Source: Paenirhizobium naphthalenivorans
GTDB lineage: Bacteria > Pseudomonadota > Alphaproteobacteria > Rhizobiales > Rhizobiaceae
Direction: 5' to 3'
Assembly (NCBI RefSeq): GCF_007992095.1
Contig: NZ_BJZP01000006.1
Coordinates: 1 to 64,000, forward strand
DNA length: 64,000 nt
The stretch's first letter is position 1. The number at the start of each line of letters is the position of its first letter. The position numbers and the translations under genes are program-made. The notes beneath the pieces are model-generated. The model saw nothing but the letters and a program-made list of their open reading frames with translations. It was not told the origin of the DNA and did not search any database. Below are positions 9,485-17,206 of this stretch, one piece after another.

Positions 9485-10138
9485 ATGCCGTTCACACCAG
9501 ACGAAATTCACAGGCTCCCGACAGTCCTCTCAGCGCCGCGCTTTGCAACCTATCTGGCGGAAAAGGCGAGCGACAAAGAGGCCGCGCTGGAACTCTACCA
9601 GTGGAACATGGAATTGTCGGCGGCCTTTTTCGTTCCGCTACAGATATGCGAAGTGAGCGTCCGCAATTCAATAGTTACGGGCATCGAGAACACTTACGGT
9701 CCGAACTGGCCTTGGGAGAAAGGTTTCCACATCAGCCTTCGTAATCCTCAGTTTGGCTACAGCCCCCGCCGCGACCTGACTGGGTTGAGCAAGCTGCCGA
9801 CTTCCGGAAAGATCGTCGCCGAGTTGAAGTTCGTTTTCTGGGAGCGGATGTTCACCAAGAGCCACGACGCCGCTATCTGGAATCATCAGTTCATGACGGT
9901 ATTCCCCAACGCGGACCCCGCGAGATCGATCCAGCAGCTTAGAGCCGAGGGGTTTGACCGGCTTGGAAAGATCCGCGACTTGCGTAACCGCATCGCCCAT
10001 CACGAGCCGATTTTTAGGCGCAACATCCAAGACGAGTACGATAGGATCAGGTCTATAGTAGCCTGGACGGATGAAACAGCGGCGGACTGGCTCGACAAGG
10101 TCGAAAGAGTCACTGCGATGATCACGTCAAAGCCTTAG
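9485..10138 (+). CDS. Abi-like protein (AbiD/AbiF, HEPN-type)
   Basis: This 217-residue protein has the features of the Abi-like family of abortive infection proteins. Residues 45-60 carry an FFVPLQICEVSVRNSI segment typical of the family's first helices. Residues about 167-176 read RNRIAHHEPI, the RNxxxH motif of HEPN ribonucleases. Proteins of this family stop phage growth by cutting RNA in infected cells in well-studied lactococcal cases; here the role is inferred. It is a stand-alone gene after a terminator, with its own upstream region and a GGAATCACAGG stretch just before the ATG. Confidence 0.8.
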   Translation: MPFTPDEIHRLPTVLSAPRFATYLAEKASDKEAALELYQWNMELSAAFFVPLQICEVSVRNSIVTGIENTYGPNWPWEKGFHISLRNPQFGYSPRRDLTGLSKLPTSGKIVAELKFVFWERMFTKSHDAAIWNHQFMTVFPNADPARSIQQLRAEGFDRLGKIRDLRNRIAHHEPIFRRNIQDEYDRIRSIVAWTDETAADWLDKVERVTAMITSKP

Positions 10139-10335
10139 GTGTTTTTCGACACCCGTTCACGGCGCCGCCGACAACTTTATAGGTAGCAGGCGCGAGAGCC
10201 GCATCGAGACGCCTTCGGTCTTCGAGTGCTTGGGATCGATGTTTCCCTGTGTTTCGCCAAGACCCAGAGGGCAGCGGGGCTTGCCCTTGCGAACTGGTAG
10301 AGGCATTTTGCCAGTTCTCGGTGGTCGCCTTATGA

Positions 10336-12423
10336 TTGGGGTCAGGCGTGAAGCATAAATCAATCGATCTCGCGGCTGAGGTGAAGCGGGCAACATTGCC
10401 CGATGGCCTCCACGGGTTTCTATTCCCCTTGTATGAGGCCGTTTCCAACTCGCTCCATTCCATAGAGGAAAGGTGGGGAGATGATCTGGAGGAAAAGGGC
10501 AGGATCGAAATTGATATCGATGCTGATCAAAAGCGGATCGTTGTTGCCGACAACGGTGTTGGCTTCGATAGGAAGAACCTAGACGCCTTCCTTACTCCAT
10601 TGACCGGCAACAAGTTCGAGCGCGGCGGCAAGGGCTTCGGACGTTTCATCGCGTTCAAGATTTTCGGGGAAGTTTTCTATTCATCGAAGCAGATCAGTGC
10701 CGATGGCTGGAGCGGCGGTGGATCTTATCGCTACGAGCCTTTTGCCGTCGACGATAATCTAGTTGATATCACACCAGAGGCGGGAGCCGGGACACATCGT
10801 TTCGAGACAGGCCTGACCGCGTTGATGCGAAAACCTGTGCCAGCCTCAGAGAGTTTCTTCGACTTTGAGGGTGAGCACTACTCCGGAGGTGACGCAAGTG
10901 ATGCGATCGTGACTGCGCTTCTGGACCATTTCCTCATCGAATTCATTCAGCGGAAGGTCCCGGAAGCATTTGTCCTGACCATCCAGGGCCTACGCTTCAA
11001 TCTCCACGACTATTTCCATAAATCGCTATCGACCGGCGGTTCGAAGACGGAATACCTCGAAATCGGAAATGAACAGCGCAAATTCGAGTTCAATTATTTC
11101 AAGGTGGGCGAGGCACAAGCCAAGAAGCACCGCCTCTATTTCTACTCGAACAACCGGGCTTCTAGCGATCTCGAAAGCATTTCGTCTGGCTTGAACGATA
11201 AGCCGTTTTCGGAGATGACGGACGACGGGCCGCGCAAATATTTCTACCTCGTCGCGGTATCGAGTGATTTCTTTGTCTCCTCGCAATCACGAGATCGCAT
11301 TACGAACCTGCATGGCAAGGTGGAATACGACGGTAAGAGGAAGAGCATTAAAGACCACTTGGTCGCTATGGCAAAGCTGCATATCCTCGATCTGGAGAAA
11401 TCCTATACTACCGAGCGCCGCAAGAAGATGGAGGAGGAAGTCGAACATTTGATCGCTGTCGACCCTCTCCTTCGGCGGGGCCTTGGTGAGAAGTCGGCAG
11501 CTGAGTTCGTGCAAAAGCGCTCGATTACGGAGACCCGCGAACAGCTCGCACAGGATCTGTTCGTTGAACGTTTCCGCAAAAAATTCGATTTCACAAAGCT
11601 GGATCAGAACACGAGCGTCGAGGACCTTGTTCACATTGTCAGGACCAAGATTCCTGAAGACGCCAAGGAAGCGTTGGCCGTCTACGTGGCCTACAGGAAC
11701 CATGTCATCAAGATTTTCCGAGAACTACTAAAGAAGCAGGCTGACGGCTTGGCAACGGAGGACAAGGTCCATGAACTGATCTATCCGCGCTATAAAGACA
11801 GCGATGAGGTGGATTACAGCTCGCACAATCTTTGGCTGCTCGACGATGATCTCGCCTATGCCCAATATATATCAAGCGACCGTACGCCTGACGGAAGCCA
11901 TCGCGCGAAGGGCCAATACGCACACGATATCCTGATCAACAATGAAAACGAGCTGATGGTCGTAGAGATGAAGCGACCGCAGAAAACCGGATATGCGGCA
12001 GACAGTGACAGTACGACGAATGATCCTGTCGATCAGCTTAAAAAGCAGATTTCTGACATCCGCAAAAAAGGTAAGATCAAGACGTCGATGGGACGAGAGA
12101 TCGTAATATCGCCAGACACCATGGTCCGTGGCTACGTTTTGGCCGACTGGAACGACAACCTTCAGGTCTACCTCGAGATGGAAGACTTCATGATCACAAA
12201 TTATGGTGGTCAGATGGCCTATCGCTACTACAAGGCCCTGAACCTTATGCTTGAAGTGGTGGCGTTCGACAGACTGATTGACCGCGCAAGCAATCGTAAC
12301 GAAGCATTCGTACAGATGCTCGAAGGTCGTTCGACATACGATCGGAAGCCGAAAGGCACCCTCCTCAGTTTTTCCGGACAGGTTATATCTCCCCCCAAAG
12401 CCGTGACAGCGGCGGGAGATTGA
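10336..12423 (+). CDS. GHKL (Hsp90/MORC-like) ATPase fused to a PD-(D/E)XK nuclease
   Basis: This 695-residue protein starts either at TTG 10336 or, four codons later, at a GTG (VKHKSIDLAAE). The N-terminal ATPase shows the Bergerat fold: EAVSNSLHSIEE (N box), DNGVGFD (G1) and GGKGFGRFIAFK (G2) within residues 30-110. A long alpha-helical middle follows. The C-terminal 200 residues contain HDILINN and then VVEMKRP, which fits the D...ExK core of PD-(D/E)XK nucleases. Several defence proteins pair a GHKL ATPase with a nuclease, and the position between Abi, Gabija and HEPN genes fits that. ATP-dependent DNA cleavage is an inference. No partner gene is obvious on either side. Confidence 0.8.
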   Translation: MGSGVKHKSIDLAAEVKRATLPDGLHGFLFPLYEAVSNSLHSIEERWGDDLEEKGRIEIDIDADQKRIVVADNGVGFDRKNLDAFLTPLTGNKFERGGKGFGRFIAFKIFGEVFYSSKQISADGWSGGGSYRYEPFAVDDNLVDITPEAGAGTHRFETGLTALMRKPVPASESFFDFEGEHYSGGDASDAIVTALLDHFLIEFIQRKVPEAFVLTIQGLRFNLHDYFHKSLSTGGSKTEYLEIGNEQRKFEFNYFKVGEAQAKKHRLYFYSNNRASSDLESISSGLNDKPFSEMTDDGPRKYFYLVAVSSDFFVSSQSRDRITNLHGKVEYDGKRKSIKDHLVAMAKLHILDLEKSYTTERRKKMEEEVEHLIAVDPLLRRGLGEKSAAEFVQKRSITETREQLAQDLFVERFRKKFDFTKLDQNTSVEDLVHIVRTKIPEDAKEALAVYVAYRNHVIKIFRELLKKQADGLATEDKVHELIYPRYKDSDEVDYSSHNLWLLDDDLAYAQYISSDRTPDGSHRAKGQYAHDILINNENELMVVEMKRPQKTGYAADSDSTTNDPVDQLKKQISDIRKKGKIKTSMGREIVISPDTMVRGYVLADWNDNLQVYLEMEDFMITNYGGQMAYRYYKALNLMLEVVAFDRLIDRASNRNEAFVQMLEGRSTYDRKPKGTLLSFSGQVISPPKAVTAAGD

Positions 12424-12955
12424 TTTCCGTACCAGACCGTGGTCGCTCTCATGCGGCGGCGCCACGCGCCTTTTGATGTTTTCTGCCTCGGCAGGGAGTC
12501 GGATTGCTGCTATCGCAGAAACTGGGAAGAACCTGAAATTAGGTCCTAAACGGCACCGCTGACTCGACAACCGGAACCTCTTGGTACCGTTCAAAGCTTT
12601 TAAGAAAGAGCTCAACGCTCTGCAACGTTATCTTCATGTCCTTGCCGGGTCCAATGCGTACCTTACTGATCGGCAAGCCCGATGCCATGTTCAATTTAAT
12701 ATACGGCGCCTCAATCCAAATGCAATGATTGTGTCTGTTGGCAAATAGCCCATTTCGCAATTCTCTGCATCATTAGTCTGGCCATACCGCGATTCAAGGC
12801 TGACCAGTAACGGTGGGGACCTAGTCTCCTACGTTGATCCATTCGAGCCCGACGCTGCGGGGATTGGAGTGGAGCTCCTCTCTGTTTTGAGTGTCGCGCT
12901 GGCGATCTCATTTCGTTAAGCTTTAGACAAGGTTTTGATGAGACGATGAACGCAG
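12424..12955. other. Poorly resolved stretch of about 530 bases
   Basis: Apart from one uncertain small reading frame on the minus strand (12539-12760), no gene can be supported. The segment is visibly richer in A/T than the flanking genes and may be the remains of an older insertion. Confidence 0.35.
12539..12760 (-). CDS. Possible small protein or gene fragment, unknown
   Basis: A 73-residue frame ends with KITLQSVELFLKSFERYQ and PVVESAVPF, which has plausible amphipathic helix and strand composition. No family is recognised. It lacks a clear ribosome-binding site, and the frame before its ATG looks like the middle of a protein, so it may be the tail of a deleted gene. Confidence 0.25.
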   Translation of the reverse strand: MRNGLFANRHNHCIWIEAPYIKLNMASGLPISKVRIGPGKDMKITLQSVELFLKSFERYQEVPVVESAVPFRT

Positions 12956-12970
12956 ATGAGGTCGCTCGCC

Positions 12971-13156
12971 ATGGAGGATCACTTGCGTCAGGAGATATTG
13001 AAATTTACCATCGCATTGGTCGCGCTTCTTTTTGCGATGGCGGCGTGGTGGTTTATCGGCGGTCAAGCAATACCGCTGGCGGCTTTGACGATGGTGGGAG
13101 CGCTCTATAACCAGACCCCGTGGGGAAAATATGAAAAAGATCCTAGTGGCAAGTGA
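12971..13156 (+). CDS. Small membrane protein
   Basis: The 61-residue product from ATG 12971 (MEDHLRQEILKF) has one long hydrophobic segment, IALVALLFAMAAWWFIGG, and a second, shorter one, IPLAALTMVGALY. It is therefore predicted to be a one- or two-pass inner-membrane protein with charged ends. An alternative start at 12956 adds five residues. Its last 26 bases overlap the start of the response-regulator-like gene, which suggests they are translated together. A membrane-bound sensor partner of that protein is one possible role, but this is a guess. Confidence 0.55.
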   Translation: MEDHLRQEILKFTIALVALLFAMAAWWFIGGQAIPLAALTMVGALYNQTPWGKYEKDPSGK

Positions 13157-13769
13157 CGGAGATCTTCTGATCGACGATTTGGCTGAGCTATATGCAGCCT
13201 CCAAAGGCGTTGCTATTCATCGGACGAAGGATGCTACAGACGTAAGCGCAGCGATAATTGATGACGACGTGCTATGCTTGGTAGCTGATCGTAACTTCCA
13301 TGCCTTTAAAACCCTCCAGAATGCCGTCGGCAACAAAAAGATTTTCCTAGTTTTTGACAAGGATCCTGGTGTGCAGAGACTTGAAGAAGCGGTCCGAGTC
13401 TTTAATGACCTCTTCGTGGGAGCGATTTCCCAGAGTGACATGGTCAAGATCCTTCACAAGCATTGTTCAACTTCCTTCAAGCCAGCGCCGTCCGAAAAAG
13501 TATTGGAACTCGACGGATTTACGCTGAGAGTGGCGGACAAATATTTAATCGAGCCTTCGGGAAAACGTGTAAGTCTCTCTGAAAGAGAGTTCGATTTCGT
13601 GAGATTTCATTTCGAAAAGACACTAGGCAATGAGGTATTGGAGGAGACTGAAAAGAGCATTATTGAAATGGATCGGAAAGACGCACTGGTATATAAGTTA
13701 AAAAAGAAAATTTCGGGCGTCCGCTTTATTCCGACACCAGACAAAAATTACAGAATGCAACTCGACTAA
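13131..13769 (+). CDS. Degenerate response regulator with OmpR-type winged-helix output
   Basis: This 212-residue protein has a receiver-like first half and an OmpR/PhoB-like DNA-binding second half. The receiver starts MKKILVASDGDLLIDDL and retains an Asp in VADRN and a Lys in LVFDKD, but the spacing is poor and conserved Thr/Ser and Tyr positions are not clear. It may therefore not be phosphorylated. The output domain, residues about 120-212, has the ELDGFTLRV strand set, VSLSEREFDFV (the usual LT..E...L helix) and the wing GVRFIPTPDKNYRMQ. No histidine kinase is nearby. Base composition is clearly lower in G+C than in the flanking genes, which suggests recent transfer. Confidence 0.65.
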   Translation: MKKILVASDGDLLIDDLAELYAASKGVAIHRTKDATDVSAAIIDDDVLCLVADRNFHAFKTLQNAVGNKKIFLVFDKDPGVQRLEEAVRVFNDLFVGAISQSDMVKILHKHCSTSFKPAPSEKVLELDGFTLRVADKYLIEPSGKRVSLSEREFDFVRFHFEKTLGNEVLEETEKSIIEMDRKDALVYKLKKKISGVRFIPTPDKNYRMQLD

Positions 13770-14073
13770 TAGGCGGAAAGGTTAAAGCCAGTAAGCGTTC
13801 TAATAAACCCTCGCTGAAGAGACAAGAAAACGTTGAGTTTACCTCTCAGTCTCACATCTCTTCTACCGATGAGAATCACGCCTCGCCAAAACATACATTA
13901 GACAGCCCTGTTCTCAATCACCCGCCATAAGTGTAATTTCTAATCCAGCTGCTGGAAGAAATAAGCACGCCCCATACCCGTGTTTGACCATGGGTTGGCC
14001 GCAGAAGCTTATCGCGGGGATCTAGCTCTGCGGAAGGCAAGCAAGGAGGCAACGCACTTTTTGAGGGGGCGGC
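13770..14073. other. Gene-free stretch before gajA
   Basis: About 300 bases with no supported reading frame. It is A/T-rich up to about 13940 and then returns to high G+C. It presumably carries the gajAB promoter, but I see no convincing -35/-10 pair. GAGGGGGCGGC directly precedes the gajA ATG. Confidence 0.4.
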
Positions 14074-15792
14074 ATGACTGTAGTTCGGCTACTAGAAATT
14101 GTGAACTTTCGCACGATTAAAAAGCTTCGATGGCTGCCAGGCCCCGGTGTAAACTGTCTGGTCGGCCCAGGTGACAGCGGGAAGTCGACCATTCTCGACG
14201 CAATTGATTTATGCCTCGGCGCGCGACGATCGTTGTCCTTCACGGATGCGGACTTCCACGGGATCGACTTCGATCAGCCTATCCGCATTTCCGTAACCCT
14301 TGGCGCCCTCGATGATCCGCTCAAGAACATCGACGCGTATGGCGACTTCCTGGTGGGCTTCAACGCGGTGACAGGAACCGTGGAGGCGGAGCCAGGTGCC
14401 GGGTTGGAAACGGCGCTAACCCTGCAACTCACCGTGCAGAGCGACCTCGAGCCGGAATGGACGCTCGTGTCGCCGCGCGCGCAGGCAGCGGGGCGAACGC
14501 GCAACCTCAGTTGGGCCGATCGCACCCGGATTGCGCCGGCGCGGCTTGGTGCGGCGGGGGACACACACCTGACGTGGCGCCGTGGCTCGGTGCTGAGCAA
14601 AATCACGGAAGGAAAGGCGGATACATCGAGTGAACTGACCCGGCTGGCGCGAGAGATACGTGACGCTTTCGACCAAAAGGAACTCAAGGAACTGGAAGGT
14701 TCGTTGAAGCTCGTTACCGCGGCTGCAGGTGAGATGGGCGTTCCCGTCGGCGCGGCGGTGCAGGCCCTGATCGACGCCGGTTCGATCAGCTTTACGGGCG
14801 GGTCGATCTCGCTGCACGACGAGAGCGGTATTCCACTGAGGTCGCTCGGTTTGGGATCGTCGCGTCTTTTGATCGCCGCTCTACAGAGGAAAGCTGCAGA
14901 CAAGGCGACGACCTTCCTGATCGATGAACTGGAATACGGTCTTGAGCCGCACCGCATCATCCGCTTGCTCGGGGCGCTCGGTGCGAAGGAAGAAGTTCCT
15001 CCGATGCAGGTGTTCGCGACCAGCCATTCACCAACGACCGTCACCGAACTAAGCGCTCACCAGCTGCACATTGTCCGACACAAGGATCACGAACACACCG
15101 TGACCCGTGCCAGTGACGCAGGCGACGTCCAGGGGACCATCCGGGCTCACGCCCACGCCCTCCTCGCCACCTCCATCGTTGTGTGTGAAGGCGGAAGCGA
15201 GATCGGCCTTATGCGCGGGCTGGATCAACATTTTACCGGAACAGGTGAATTATCTCTCGCCGCCTTCGGCGCCACGCTCGTCAACGGCAATGGCGATGAG
15301 ACGTTCAGCCGCGCCAACGCGTTGCAGTCCCTTGGGTACCGCGTCGCCATCCTGCGCGATAGTGACAAACCCGCGCCTGTAGCCGCGGAGGCGGCTTTCC
15401 TCGCCGGCGGAGGGCAGGTTTTCGCCTGGGGCGGCGGGCGGGCGCTGGAGCAGGAGCTGTTTTCTGCCTTGTCAGACGCGTCCGTCGCGCAACTTCTTGA
15501 ACTTGCGGTCGAAGCAAAAGATCGTGCACTCATCGACGCGCATATCAAGACGATTTCGAACAGCTCGACGTCTCTGATTGTTCTTGAAACCGACGCTTTG
15601 ATTAATGGCTTCGATGCCGCCAGCCGAACGCTCCTGGGGAACGCTGCGGCGCGGTTCGGCTGGCTTAAGACCATTACAACTATGGAGACCGCTGGACGGA
15701 CCATCGTCGGACCTTCTTATGCCGCCGCCAATGCCAGTCTGACGAGCGTGATGGATGGCGTGTTGGATTGGGTTGAAGATGGCAGCCGGTGA
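14074..15792 (+). CDS. gajA: Gabija anti-phage protein GajA (OLD-type ATPase with TOPRIM nuclease)
   Basis: At 572 residues this is close to characterised GajA proteins (about 578). The N-terminal ABC-type ATPase has Walker A GPGDSGKST near residue 32 and LGLGSSRLLIAAL plus FLIDELEYGLEP for the signature and Walker B regions. The C-terminal TOPRIM domain has VVCEGGSEIGLM near 371 (catalytic Glu) and ILRDSDKP near 428 (DxD). GajA of known Gabija systems is a site-specific DNA-nicking enzyme held back by ATP and assembles with GajB into a large complex. The next gene overlaps its end by 14 bases and encodes the matching helicase, which makes the system call strong. Confidence 0.9.
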   Translation: MTVVRLLEIVNFRTIKKLRWLPGPGVNCLVGPGDSGKSTILDAIDLCLGARRSLSFTDADFHGIDFDQPIRISVTLGALDDPLKNIDAYGDFLVGFNAVTGTVEAEPGAGLETALTLQLTVQSDLEPEWTLVSPRAQAAGRTRNLSWADRTRIAPARLGAAGDTHLTWRRGSVLSKITEGKADTSSELTRLAREIRDAFDQKELKELEGSLKLVTAAAGEMGVPVGAAVQALIDAGSISFTGGSISLHDESGIPLRSLGLGSSRLLIAALQRKAADKATTFLIDELEYGLEPHRIIRLLGALGAKEEVPPMQVFATSHSPTTVTELSAHQLHIVRHKDHEHTVTRASDAGDVQGTIRAHAHALLATSIVVCEGGSEIGLMRGLDQHFTGTGELSLAAFGATLVNGNGDETFSRANALQSLGYRVAILRDSDKPAPVAAEAAFLAGGGQVFAWGGGRALEQELFSALSDASVAQLLELAVEAKDRALIDAHIKTISNSSTSLIVLETDALINGFDAASRTLLGNAAARFGWLKTITTMETAGRTIVGPSYAAANASLTSVMDGVLDWVEDGSR

Positions 15793-17197
15793 AATCGACC
15801 TGAATGCAATCGGGCGGGGACTTGTCGTAGCGCCTGCTGGCTGTGGGAAGACGCAACTCATTACGGACGCGCTTGCGCGGCATAGCGGCGCGAAACCGGT
15901 TTTGGTGTTGACGCACACGAATGCCGGTGTTGCAGCCCTGCGTGGGCGGCTCGAAAAGGTCGGAGTGAAACCCAGCTCTTATCGAGCAGCCACGTTGGAT
16001 GGTTTTGCCATCCGACTGATTTCAACATTTCCGCAGCGCGCGGGGCACGATCCGCGGATCATAACCGGTGCCCGGCCGAATTATGAGGCCATCCGAGATG
16101 CAGCGGCACGGCTCGTCGCAGCCGGGCACGTGCACGACATCCTGGCCGCCAGCTACGAAAGGCTGTTCGTCGACGAGTACCAGGACTGCTCGATCCGGCA
16201 GCACGTGCTCGCGACCTGGCTCGCCCAGAGCCTGCCAACGGCGATCGTCGGAGACCCTTTCCAATCCATCTTCGGCTTTGGGGCCGACCGTCTAGCGGAC
16301 TGGAATTCAGAGGTTCTGGCGTTTTTTCCGGCGGTAGGGGAACTAACTACTCCATGGCGGTGGAACAATGCCGGAGCCGCCGAATTGGGGAGTTGGTTGC
16401 TCTCTCTCCGACCCCAGCTCGCTAGCGGCACGCCGATCGATCTGCGAATGGCACCCGCTGCCGTTCAGTGGATTGAGCTCGATGGTCGGCGCGATGATGC
16501 GCTTCGTCTCGCGGCCGCCGGCGTACAAGTCCCGAGCGACGCAAAGGTGCTGATTATCGGCGACAGCACCGACCCGACCGGGCAGCGCCGGTTCGCACGT
16601 CAGGTCGACGGTGCCGTCACTGTAGAAGCCGTAGACTTGCGCGACCTCACGGAGTTTGGAGCTACGCTTGATCTCAGCCGCCCGGAAGCGCTGGCCGTGG
16701 CTGCTGGATTTGCTGAAAACCTCATGAGCAATTTTTCAGCCGATGACCTTGTGCGGTCGATCGCTGCCGCCCGGGCGGGCAGCCTTGGCCGTGCCTTGTC
16801 CGACATGGAACAGGCGGCCGTTGTGTTCGAGCAGGAGCGAACGCTAAGCGCGGTTGCAGACCTTTTGGTGTCTATCAACAGGGCGGGCGGGGTGCGGTGT
16901 TATCGTCCGGCGGTGCTTGCCGCAGTACAGCGCGCCCTGCAGCTCGCCGCCTCCCCAGGGGGACCATCCTTCCGGGAGGCGACCGTTGCGATCCGCGAGC
17001 AGTCGCGGTTGGTTGGGCGGCCGCTTGCCCGACGCTCGGTCGGCAGCACCTTGCTACTCAAGGGCCTTGAAGCCGATGTCTCCGTTGTTCTTAACGCTGG
17101 TGCCCTCAACGCTCGAAACCTCTATGTCGCGATGACGCGTGGATCTAGCCGGGTGATCGTTTGCTCCTCTTCCCCGATACTCAATCCTGTCTGGTGA
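15779..17197 (+). CDS. gajB: Gabija anti-phage protein GajB (UvrD/PcrA-like helicase)
   Basis: The start at ATG 15779 (MAAGEIDLNAIG) gives 472 residues and a 14-base overlap with gajA; an upstream ATG at 15755 would add eight residues. Motifs of a compact UvrD-like helicase are visible: APAGCGKT (Walker A, residue about 17), TLDGFAI, FVDEYQDCS near 131, GDPFQSIFGF, LKGLEAD and NLYVAMTRGSS at the end. GajB hydrolyses ATP or senses DNA ends and activates GajA in studied systems. The gene converges with the AddA-like gene, with only nine bases between the stop codons and no terminator hairpin, so read-through into antisense is possible. Confidence 0.88.
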   Translation: MAAGEIDLNAIGRGLVVAPAGCGKTQLITDALARHSGAKPVLVLTHTNAGVAALRGRLEKVGVKPSSYRAATLDGFAIRLISTFPQRAGHDPRIITGARPNYEAIRDAAARLVAAGHVHDILAASYERLFVDEYQDCSIRQHVLATWLAQSLPTAIVGDPFQSIFGFGADRLADWNSEVLAFFPAVGELTTPWRWNNAGAAELGSWLLSLRPQLASGTPIDLRMAPAAVQWIELDGRRDDALRLAAAGVQVPSDAKVLIIGDSTDPTGQRRFARQVDGAVTVEAVDLRDLTEFGATLDLSRPEALAVAAGFAENLMSNFSADDLVRSIAAARAGSLGRALSDMEQAAVVFEQERTLSAVADLLVSINRAGGVRCYRPAVLAAVQRALQLAASPGGPSFREATVAIREQSRLVGRPLARRSVGSTLLLKGLEADVSVVLNAGALNARNLYVAMTRGSSRVIVCSSSPILNPVW

Positions 17198-17206
17198 TCA
17201 GGGGAC

